Position numbers and translations under genes: made by a program
In this document: positions 25,943-35,888 of the stretch, in pieces
Position numbering within the stretch: the first letter of the stretch is position 1
Layout: every line of letters begins with the position of its first letter
Notes under the pieces: model-generated
Told to the model about the DNA's origin: nothing
The model's database searches: none
The model's input: the letters and a program-made list of their open reading frames with translations, nothing else
Origin: Neelides folsomi
Taxonomy: Eukaryota; Arthropoda; Collembola; Neelipleona; Neelidae
Assembly: GCA_034687125.1 (NCBI GenBank)
Contig: JAQGBZ010000377.1
Span: 1-58,622 of the forward strand
DNA length: 58,622 nt
Direction of reading: 5' to 3'

Positions 25943-28761
25943 ATGGATAGCCTTCAAATAAATAACTTAAGTTATGGAAATTATCCTGATTTTCCCTTTG
26001 TTGTACAATTTAATTATCAGAAAAATGGTGAACGTCTTCAAGCTTGCGACGGAATGATTTTAGGCCCTTTGTTGGTTTTCGCCGCTGCAAATTGTTTGTA
26101 TGGGAGAAATGATTCAGATTTTGAAATAACGTGGAGCGATCACGAAATTCAAATTTCGGATCCAACACTGGGAAATTTAACTAATTTAACAAAAAATTCA
26201 ATGCAAACAAGAAGTGCTTTGAAAATTTACATTCATCCATTATACAATGCAAGTTCCGTTATTCCACTCTATAACGTTGCAATTATTGAAGTGAATATGC
26301 CATTTGTGTATAACGAGCAACATATGCGTCCTTATGTTGCAACTGATTTATATAATTTAGGTAGGTATTAAATAAATACATAATATTTAACTAAATATTA
26401 GAAAACGAAAATGTCACGTTCTCATTTGTGTTGATAAAAACAAACGCAAAAATTAATAAGGTTTGAAGTGACTCATAAATCCTGTATTGTACATTCAAAT
26501 TATTTCAAATATTAATATATTACCATATTTCATGTCACAACTCTTTTTAGATAACGGCAGAGCAAGATTTCTTCGGTTGGAAAAGAAACGGACGAATATA
26601 AAAATAAATGAAGTTAATATTAAAATATTAACAAAAGATAAGTGCAAGGATATTTTTACTAAATTATTTGATCTCCAAATTCCAAATATTTCAAATTTGA
26701 TCGTTTGCGGTGAATCTGAAACTGAAGATGTTGATATATGTGATGAAAATTATGATTGGGGTCCTTTAATTTGCAACAGTAAATGATCAATGTTAATTAT
26801 ACAAATACATATTACAAATACACATATAATATGCTTAATCAGATTAATTATATTATATTGATTAATATGTTGTATGTTTAAAGTTGAATAATTTTTATAA
26901 TTTTGTGATTTAGAGGATTTAACCTCAACGGAAATATTTAGTACTGATTTTTTGTGTGGTATGCCACTGTTGAATTCAAGAACATTTTGCTCATATAATA
27001 ATTCAAAGTATAGTTTTTATACTTCTTTTGGCAATTATTACCCATGGATTTCGAACATAAATTACAAGTAAGAGAAAAAATATTTTAAATACAAGGTGCG
27101 TCAAAATTGCTTTCTTTTTTATTTGATTGTCTATTTAAAAAAGAAAGCAAATTTTTGATGCACCATGTACTAATTGTAAGTTGTAAGGCACTAATACATT
27201 AGATATAAATAATTATATATTACGTTAATATAATTTATGTGTAATTACATCTATCAATCTAAAATAGGGATATTAATTTATATCTAACTGTTAATTTAAT
27301 TTTTAAATCAAAAATAATATTAAAAATAAAATCTTTATTAGGAAATCATTTCAACCAACAATTCCAACAACTCCGTGTGAAAGTGATCAATTTCAATGTT
27401 TAAGCTTGAAATGCATCAACAATTCTTCCCTCTGTGACTATAAAAACGACTGTGGTGATGGATCAGATGAAACCAATTGTAGAGATTGTCAAGAAAAATT
27501 TCGATGCAAAAATGACAAATGTGAATTGTATGAATTTGTTTGCGATTTTGAAAATGATTGTGGCGACGGATCAGATGAAATTGGATGTTTAACATGTCCA
27601 CAAGATGAGTTTAATTGTAAAAATGGGAATTGTATAAACCCAAATCTTGTTTGCAATGGTTTGAACGACTGTGGGGATCGTACAGACGAAATAGATTGTG
27701 TTGATTGTATCGGGAGTTTTTATCGATGCCCAAGGTCAGATATTTGCTTGAATGAAACGTCAATGTGTGATGGAATTAAAGATTGCAAATATGGCGAAGA
27801 TGAATTTAATTGTGGTGAATGCGCTGAATCAAGCTTTAGATGTAAAAATGGTTCATGTATTATAAAAAGTTACGTCTGTGATTTTGACAACGATTGCTTG
27901 GATTTCTCGGACGAGATAAATTGTGGAATTTGTAATAAGAGTGAGATTCGCTGTGATATAGAAAATATTTCAACGTGTGTTGATATGACATCAATTTGCA
28001 ATGGGATTAAAGATTGCCATAATGGCAATGATGAATTTGGATGTAAAAATTGCTCCGGAAATGAATTTCCATGTTTCTCAGATGGACAATGCGTTCCAAA
28101 AAAAAATGTTTGTGATGGATTTAAAAACTGCGTAGATGGCTCTGATGAATATCGTTGTATAAAATGTTCACAAGAAGAATTTGAATGTTTAAATTTTAAT
28201 TGCATACATAAGAATAAAACCTGCGATGGTGAAAACGATTGTCGAGATGGCTCCGACGAAATTAATTGCCCAAATTGCCCTTCGTTATCTCAATATTCAT
28301 GCAAAAATTTGTGCAAAGGGGAACATAATCTTTGTGATGATTTTAATGATTGTAAAGATGGGTCCGATGAAGAAAATTGCGATAATTGCACTAGAAATGA
28401 ATTTAGATGTAAAAACGGAAATTGTATTGATCTTAAACTTGTTTGTGATAAAAATAATGATTGTTTCGATGGGTCGGATAAATCCCATTGTGGAAATTGC
28501 GCTATTTATGAATTTAGATGCAAAAGTGATGAATGCGTGAATAAAGAAAACGTTTGTGATGGAAAAAAAGATTGTGAAGATCAATCTGATGAAATTGGGT
28601 GTAAAGTTGAAAATGTCTGCAAAAATGGAACCCTCAATTTAAATTGCGAATCAAGCTCAACTTCATTTTTTATTTATATTATTATAATTTTTGGTATTGT
28701 TGTGCTTGTCATAGTTGCAATTGTTGTTGCTAAGAAATTCTTCATTCAAACTCTTTATTAA
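25943..28761 (+). CDS. membrane protein: inactive trypsin-like domain + 11 LDLa repeats + TM
   Basis: Four exons in phase: 25943-26360, 26551-26778, 26914-27067, 27342-28761, giving 739 residues. Residues 1 to about 266 follow the S1 protease fold, but all three catalytic residues are replaced: AANC for AAHC, LYNVAII for the usual DIALL, and an ENYDWGP segment for GDSGGP. From about 275 to 690 there are 11 LDL-receptor class A repeats, each with six Cys and most ending DGSDE..C, the Ca-binding signature. A hydrophobic segment at about 706-730 and a nine-residue tail (KKFFIQTLY) form a C-terminal membrane anchor. The LDLa repeats require an extracytoplasmic location, yet no signal peptide is visible and the frame upstream of the ATG is closed. 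A ligand-binding or scaffolding surface protein is likely. No orthologue recognised. Confidence 0.9.
27090..27170. mobile_element. MITE-like hairpin in intron 3 of the LDLa gene
   Basis: About 80 bp with nearly perfect inverted arms: ggtgcgtcaaaattgctttc on the left pairs with gaaagcaaatttttgatgca on the right, around a loop of about 12 bp. A TA dinucleotide at each end would fit the target duplication of a Tc1/mariner-type miniature element. Confidence 0.65.
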
Positions 28762-29447
28762 CACAAAATCATGATTTAAAAATATCCATAAAATCATTAA
28801 TGTAAATATTATAACTAATGCGATTCATATTTGGTAATGTTTAGTGAATTTGTTCCAGATATATCAATTGATAAATGTAAATGACGTTAATTATTAGGAA
28901 TAAATACATTATAAGCATGTTGTTTCTAATTGTAAATAATAATAAAAACCTATTTACTTGGAATTTCTCTCTATATTAAATTTTTATGATTAAAATGCAA
29001 GATAAATAAGATTTAATGACGAAGCAATTACAAGGAACATTGAATATAAAATTGAAGATGTATACTTGTAGAATCAGCTCAATATTAATAAAAATTAATA
29101 ATTGAATACGATTAAAAAATTAATATCCAATGTATTATATTTTATATAACTCTTATAATTATTATAATTATAATTTGTAAAGGTTATCTCTAGTAACCAA
29201 GCATTAAATTTAATCAAATCGACGAAATTATAGCAAAATTCATATAATTAGTGTTTAAATATAATTTATATAATAATTAAACAACCAGTTTAATTCCATT
29301 TAGTCACACTTGCATTTACACGAACGTTCATAAACATAAATGCTTTAATTTTTTATTAATTTAATATCACTATATACTTAAAAGTCATACGCATCTTATA
29401 ATAATTTCAAAGTAAAGAATTTGGGGCTTATTTTATTGTAAGTAATA
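28762..29447. other. AT-rich spacer between LDLa gene and its broken copy
   Basis: No exon supported. AATAAA at 28899-28904 is a probable polyadenylation signal for the LDLa gene. The right end carries the TATA-like motif of the duplicated copy. Confidence 0.45.
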
Positions 29448-29852
29448 ATGAATAGTATACAACTTAACAATAATTCTACATTTGGAAATTACCATAATTT
29501 TCCATTTATTGCTCAAATTAATTTACCAAAAAATGGGGAAAATTTTCGGCTTTGTGACCGAATGATTTTAATTCCTTTGTTGGTTCTGGCCTGCACATTG
29601 TTTGTACGGGAGAAACGATTCTATAAACGATTATCCATATGAAATTACAATTTCAGATACAACCTCAAATTTCTCAAAATTAAACCTTTTCAAACAAGTA
29701 AAACCTCCAAAGATAGTTTATGTAATGTACAATGCAAGTTCCATTTCACTTTTTCACTACATTGCAATTATTGAATTGAACGATGAATTTGTATTTCGTC
29801 CTTTATTGACTTGGATTGCATCAAATGAATTATCAACTGTGTGTATTCAATA
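29448..29852 (+). pseudogene. truncated tandem copy of exon 1 of the LDLa/protease homologue
   Basis: The N-terminus MNSIQLNNNSTFGNYHNFPF is clearly paralogous to MDSLQINNLSYGNYPDFPF of the upstream gene, and similarity runs to the end of its exon 1. The frame is broken near 29590: the second half (YGRNDSINDYPYEI and on) is in a different frame from the first. In that second frame the copy reads AHCLYG, so it keeps the catalytic His that the full-length gene has lost. The counterpart of the Asp site (FHYIAII) is lost, as in the paralogue. No exon for the rest of the S1 domain or the LDLa repeats follows, so it is a partial duplication and a pseudogene. Confidence 0.8.
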
Positions 29853-29963
29853 ACTAATTACCATTAGTAGCATGTACAGATAGTAATTAAAGATGATTTA
29901 TTAATTATACGGTATTTGTTTGATTGATTAGAATAGTTATTATGCTATTATTATTACATTGAA

Positions 29964-30001
29964 CTTGTAGCATAATCATGTTTAAATAATTTAATTTTGG
30001 T
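29964..30001. repeat. right copy of ~37-bp direct repeat bounding the accessory block
   Basis: Same orientation as the copy at 23239-23275 and beginning with the identical 17-mer cttgtagcataatcatg. It lies about 125 bp beyond the NPL4 stop codon. Confidence 0.6.
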
Positions 30002-30124
30002 GTTTTGGGCAAAGACATTTATTTCCCATTATAAATTGATACAAAGATGTTAACGAATATTTTACTTAATGAGAGATTTGATGGATATTTTGAGTAGAAC
30101 AATTATTTTGACTTGACGTTTCTT

Positions 30125-32755
30125 TCACTTTGGGAGTTGGCAAACTTCACAGGTCGAAGCTGAGGCTTGATTAATGAAGGTGCAATGGGCACAAGTCCAC
30201 GCGGCCCCGACAATCCCTCGAGATGAACCAGCAGCTGCTGAACCCCCAGACGCTGCCACCAACTGCTCAACCTAATTAAAAAAATTATATATTTTAACTA
30301 ACATTTTAATTAATTATAGTTTGTTTAATAAAATTCAATTAAGAGATATTCAATTCAATTCAGATTTATACGGATTGAAGAATTTAAAATTGACAAGTCA
30401 TTTAAATGTTTAATGGTGTTCTTACAGTCGCCCAAACTTCCGCAGCAGCCCATTCGTTCGCTTTAGCGTAATTTTCCGTTCTCACAGCTTCCAACAATGC
30501 TCCTAGAGATTCACGAATGTTCAATCCAATCTCCATTGTAGCGAGATAAATGAGGAAGTGGAAATCCGATGCCAAATCAAGAAATTGTCGATCTTTCCCA
30601 AATTGCTCCAAGTAAACGCTCAAAGCTCCAAAATCCTTCAAAATATAAATATAAAAGTTAAGAATTAAAATAATTAAATATTTTATTTTAGTTTTATTTT
30701 AGCAAGAATAAAATTATAAACATTTTTAAATTGAACTTTAATCAATCTTTATGAATTTAACTTGCTCCATTAAAATCAAAATAATCAAATTGATAAGATA
30801 TTTAAATGTGCCTTTTTACCTGTAATTGCCCATCAATGAGACGATTCTCAACTGGGAAGGGATTGATTCCTACAGGAATATGGAAGGAATACATTGGCTG
30901 ATTTGGAGTTGAAACCGGAACGTCCACAAGAAGATATTCTACTGGAAGCGGTTGGGCAATTTTCTTAACTTCGTTCCCATACTCATCCTTTTTCTGTTAA
31001 AATTTAAACATTAATTTATTATAATTAAAAGTCAATCACAATAAACAGTTCAAGTCCCATTATTAAAATTTTAACTAATTAAATAATTAGTTACCGTATA
31101 AAATACATCCGGTACAAACTGCTTCTCGGATGATTCCTTCACATAGCCAAGCTCTGGGGCGTCGATGGTCGGTAAAAGAACATTTTCCCTCTCAAGGGCC
31201 ATTGCCTGACTTGAGACTTGATATCCAGCCATTGCAATTTGTTTCCCTTCGTCTCCACTCACCAGGACGGTTACAGACTTTGACCCAAATGTTCCGCTCG
31301 GAGCCAAAGAACACACATTCGGATGCAGATTCTGGAGATGGGCCGCCGTGATGCATTCCGATGCCGAGAGGAAATGGGAATGAATTCCCCGTGTGCATTT
31401 GACAGACCCGTTGGCTTCAGGGACCAAATCCGTAAAGATCCAGCCGAGAAACGAAAGTCCCAATTCATCAGCAACTCCTTTGACAATATCCCAACGCTCG
31501 TCTGGGTTGAGAAAAACGATCGAGTTCTTCGTGGTCTCTTGAGGAGGTTCGTAAATGCAGGCGACTCTAGCTCTATAAATTAATTAATAATGATCATTTC
31601 ACAATTACATTTTAATTTTTAAATAATTAACTAATTTTAATATTTTACCTGATTCCAAGAGGGACATCGGTAAATTCTTCATAGCGCCCAAAAAGAAAAC
31701 CGACTCGCTGATGACCCGATGCTTTCCAATATGAAAGAAATCTCTCAACGATGGCGGGGTTCTCGAACATGACGTTGTCCACGTGTCGATATCGTTGCAG
31801 ATTTAGAGTCACCGCACTTGGCTGACATTTGCTGCAGATCCCTTTGGGCCAAGGTGGATGGGAAGTGCAGCCGTCTTTAATTCTCACATTCATATCCTCC
31901 AAGGCAGCAAACTTTCCTCTATTTTATAATTAATTTTATTACAACACATTAACAATTAATTTGTAAATTACTCAATGGTTTTAAATGATATGTAATTTAT
32001 TTATTTATTATCTTACTTATCAATCCCAGATGTTAATTTCTTCAGGTAAGAATGAAAGGAGAGATGTCTGATGTTGAGCTCCTTGAGATAATTGTCATCA
32101 AAAGGTTCGAGCGGGCAGCAGAAGAGACACGAAGCGTTGTCATTATGCCGACAAAGTTTTGGATCTCGTTTCCGTGCGATTTTCCCGTCTTTTCCCTTCA
32201 GCAGGACGTCGATGTCGTCTTCCTGGAGCTTAACCTCCCTCTTCATCATACCGTCTGGTTCGCTCTTGGTGCCATTGACCGTGGTGTGGAAATGAAGAAC
32301 GTCTCCGTGTTTGATTCCCAAATCGGAAACTTTCTTTTGACTCTTTTCGATCATCTGTTTCTTCTCGCGATCACGGTAAAGTGTAAAGGCCGATGAAGGC
32401 TTCATTACTTCAGAAACCTACAATTTAAATATGGAATTAAATATTTTCCAATCACCAGCCCCAGTTATGTAATTTAATATGATGGCAATTAATTTTATAA
32501 AATTTATTTTAATTTTAAAGTTATAAAATGGCTAAATACAATTTATAAGATCATTTTGTAAATAACAATTGACCTTATCAAAGACGATCTTCATTGAGCT
32601 TTTAGCGTCAACTTGGACTCGTTTTTGCCCTTCTGGGGACTGAATTCGAAGAGTAATCTGTTAATTAATCAAAATGAATTAAATCCACATGTTTCAATTC
32701 AATTTAATTTTATGAGAGTTATTTGATTAATTTTGGTAATTTTGTTTCTTACCAT
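30125..32755 (-). CDS. NPLOC4: NPL4, ubiquitin-recruiting cofactor of p97/VCP
   Basis: With UFD1 it forms the heterodimer that brings ubiquitylated proteins to the p97/VCP unfoldase, in ER-associated degradation and chromatin extraction. Eight coding exons: 32755-32753 (the ATG alone), 32657-32574, 32417-32017, 31918-31649, 31572-31095, 30992-30820, 30635-30426, 30271-30125; about 588 residues against 608 in human. Seen: N-terminal ubiquitin-like start ITLRIQSPEGQKRV, zinc motifs CRHNDNASCLFCCP and CTSHPPWPKGICSKCQP, an MPN domain (from about the NPAIVERFLSYWKASGHQRVG region on), and a C-terminal NZF finger (WTCAHC...CEVC). The MPN lacks a JAMM metal site, as in the family. One base appears missing in the T run at 30960-30962 (exon 30992-30820 is 173, expected 174); the family sequence continues unbroken either side. 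The gene is head-to-head with GGA. Confidence 0.94.
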
Positions 32756-33322
32756 GTTTGGTTGAATAATTAAGTTCTCTCGTATGAAATCCTTAGGATC
32801 TAATAAACTAACTATTTTACTAATATGGTTAACCTTTAATTTACAAAAGTTGGAAAAGTATCAGAAAATTAGAATCTTCAAATCTACGAAAATTTCGAAT
32901 TCCCTTTTTTTTCTTGAATTCTCGCTCTTTTGTTATAAAATTTAAAGGAAGATTTTGGGACAAAGCAGACGAAATGTTTGCATAAGAATCTTAAAAAATC
33001 TTTTTATTTTTGTCTACAAAATATATCGTTTCTATTTATACAATTACAATTAAAAGGGGGATTGGAAATGAACGGAGAATTTAACTTTAACTTTTATTCT
33101 GTGACAAAGCGGAAATTCAGAGTTGGCCCGCAGAAATCGCAGCATTAAGGATGGCTCACGTCGACGTAGTTTATATGAGAGTTCTCTTCCCATCATTTTA
33201 ACTTTAACTCCCTTTTAAATCCCATTTAACTTTTTGAATGACTTGGGTCATCTGTCAAAAAAGTACCTTGCATTTCTAACTTACTCACCCGACCTTCAGA
33301 CTGATTATGCCCATTTGTCAAA
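32756..33322. promoter_or_regulatory. divergent promoter region between NPL4 and GGA
   Basis: 567 bp between two diverging start codons. No exon is supported. The segment at about 33110-33180 is less AT-rich and may hold a 5' UTR. Start-site motifs are not clear. Confidence 0.4.
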
Positions 33323-35714
33323 ATGGAAACGAAGACACTTCCTGTCATGTTCGGTATGGTTCTTTTCATCTATGAATTTAATTAATTGTCATTTAAATAT
33401 CATTACTTATTTACCATTTAGGTTCTCAATAAACTAATACTTTAATAAAAAATATATTCTAATTTTATTACTTAATTGTAATTTGTAACAGAAGAAGACA
33501 CTTAATATAATTAAATAGAAGTTAATTTTTAATTTTGTTTTTAATTTTTATTCTGAACGTCTTATTTTTTAATAGAGTCTCTGCTGGAGAGCAAAGGAGG
33601 AAAAGATGAGTTTTTGGGTTTGATGAGGTCAACGTCCTCAGGAACTCTTGCTGTGTCAAAACTTTTTGCATCGAAAATTCAGTCAAATGAACCTGCCACA
33701 GCTATTAAGGCATTTGAGGTAAATCAACAATGACATATCTTTTAAAATTAAACTCTTTAATTTTGTTATTCATCGAGTTATCTATAATCAATAATCTATA
33801 ATGCATATTTAAATATTATTTAACTATATGTATTAACTTTTTAAATTAATTTTTAATATAGGTTTTAGAGATGCTTTTAGAAGAACCAGCCAACAGCGAC
33901 CTACGAACTGAAATCTCTCGATACAAATTTCTCAACGAGATAATTCGAATCTTGAGCCCGAAGTACATGGGAGCTGTGACACATCCAGACATCAAAAAAC
34001 GAGGGATTGAATTCCTCCGTCATTCTCGTCTTTACCTCGAACAAGAGAAAGTCGATGCAGTTTTGGATTCTTTAACAACCGGTGGAGCGATTCCGTCCGA
34101 TCAGGCAGAATCCTCCCCTTTGGTGTCTAACACCGAGAAAGAACTCAAACGGCTCTTGCAGTCAAAAGACCCTTTGGACATCGCTGCAGCAAATGCTCTT
34201 ATTAAAGAAATGGTCGAGAAAGAAGCAGCAGCTGAAGAACAGCGTCTTCAACTTGTAGCTTTAAAAGAGCAAATTGATACAGCGACCGAATTGGGAATTG
34301 AGCTTTTAAATTCTTCAACTATCGATTGGGAAATTACAGAAGAAGTTTTGGAAAATGTCAAAGGGCTTGAAACCAGGCTGAGGATATTGACAGAAAATAC
34401 TCCGGCCGGCCAAGAGGAATTTGACATGCGGAAGTTGATTTTAGATTTTAAGGTTCTTTTTGAATTCGTTCGGTCGAAAGATTTAATTGGGTTGGAAGTG
34501 GAAGAAGCAGCGAGTCAAATCGAACCGATTGAGCCAACAAGTCACGATGAAGAAATTCTTTTGTCGATTACACCAATCAAGTCAGAACCCAAAGAACCTT
34601 TGAGCGACATTGGGGATTTGAGCAGAGAGCTGATGGAGAATTTGAGTCCGATGGCCCAATGTCAAAATAATAGTCAATCAATCGAGTCAAATGAAATTTT
34701 ACCAAAAAATCATCAAAGTCAATTAAGGTAAATGGAACTGATGGCTAATTAAATTAAACTTAATTAAACTTAATTTCTTAAAGATCAACTTTCTTAATTG
34801 TGTTCTGATGAAAGATAATATAATCTATTAATTATTGAAGATTGTAATTTATAATAAAATGATATTAAAATCTTTTCAGCGGCAAACCAAAAACACTGAA
34901 TGAACTTAAAAGCGAAAATCTCCTTGATTTGGATTTCTTTGATGACATTCGTCCACCTTCGTTGAATTCGACTCCAAGGGTCGGAATTGACAAAGTTTTG
35001 AAAAAGGAAGAGCCGCTCCTTCAATTCCTTCAAGAACCAGTCAAAAATGAAACGAATGAAGTTTTTAAAAGTCAACCAACTCGATCTCTCCTTTCCCTTG
35101 AGAGCATTCAAATCTCGGCCGTTCCCCCTTTAGTGAGGGAGGAAAATGAAATTGAACTTTCGCTCTCCTTTGGATCTACCGAGGAATTTCCGCATTTAAT
35201 TATTCTTGTACTTACCAATAAGTCAGAGCACAACGTGAAGAATTTTTCATTTAGGACAACCCCACAGGTAAATTAAATTTATTATTATTAGTTTTAGATT
35301 TTTAAACCAGTAGTTAGGAAGCAAATTCGTCGAGGAATAATTATTAGGTAAATAATAATTATTATACCCTATTTTTAACAAATGTGCTGAGTTTAAGTTC
35401 CCAGAAAAAATTTATATGCATTTCCTATGGAAATTTTTTACAGGAACTTTGAACTCAGCACATTGGTTAAAAAATAGGGTATAGGTAAGGTATGTTATTA
35501 TAATTATATTATAGTAATTAATTCAATCATATGATTTTAGTGTGAAGTTGTGATCGAATTCGGAGGTGAAGTTTGTGCATGGCGGCAGAAATTCCTTCCA
35601 CCTTCGTTCCTCTGCGGCGTCTTGTCCCTTCCCACTTCAGGTGATTTCAGTTATGAAGGGACTTATGCCACCGACGGTCCGCACCGAATTTCCGGCCGAT
35701 TCGGGGTGAAATGA
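33323..35714 (+). CDS. Gga: GGA, Golgi-localised gamma-ear-containing ARF-binding adaptor
   Basis: Monomeric clathrin adaptor that sorts cargo at the trans-Golgi network under ARF control. Five exons in phase: 33323-33353, 33576-33718, 33862-34727, 34880-35267, 35541-35714, giving 533 residues. Seen: VHS domain (about 1-115; LFASKIQSNEPATAIKAFEV, RYKFLNEIIRILSPKYMG), GAT domain (about 125-240; ELKRLLQSKDPLDIAAANAL) that binds ARF and ubiquitin, an acidic hinge with a clathrin box LLDLD (361-365), and a C-terminal gamma-adaptin ear (about 425-533). The VHS starts close to the initiator Met, so the N-terminus is compact but aligns with the family. The first exon is short, so another start further upstream is not excluded. 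Intron 4 carries a MITE-like hairpin. Confidence 0.94.
35350..35497. mobile_element. MITE-like hairpin in GGA intron 4
   Basis: The core is at 35365-35481. Left arm taccctatttttaacaaatg onward pairs with the right arm ending catt, ggttaaaaaatagggta over about 50 bp each side with few mismatches, around a loop of roughly 17 bp. TA occurs at both outer ends, as expected of a Tc1/mariner-type miniature element. It has no coding capacity. Confidence 0.72.
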
Positions 35715-35719
35715 ATAAA
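35714..35719 (+). promoter_or_regulatory. polyadenylation signal of GGA overlapping its stop codon
   Basis: AATAAA begins at the last base of the TGA stop (35712-35714). With only 174 bp to the next start codon, GGA transcripts would have an extremely short 3' UTR if this signal is used. T-rich sequence follows. Confidence 0.5.
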
Positions 35720-35888
35720 AGCCTCATTCACGTTGTTTGATTCACGTTCTCTTATTACATACGGGCGAGGGAGGGGAGTCTGTCTATGCATATAACTCTA
35801 TGTAAGAGGAGACGTAAGCGGAGAATCGGGGTGTTTCGGGTTGAGAGACCCGGGAGTTGGGCCTGCGCGGGGAGGGGTGTGAGCCAAG

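Noticed and set aside
29448..29852. Second functional protease homologue gene
   Set aside because: The frame is broken and only exon 1 is present; no further exons follow before NPL4.
31130..31583. Several plus-strand and shifted-frame ORFs opposite NPL4
   Set aside because: Shadows of a well-conserved NPL4 exon.
32052..32396. 114-codon plus-strand ORF
   Set aside because: It is antisense to the NPL4 exon with the zinc motifs and shows no family resemblance.
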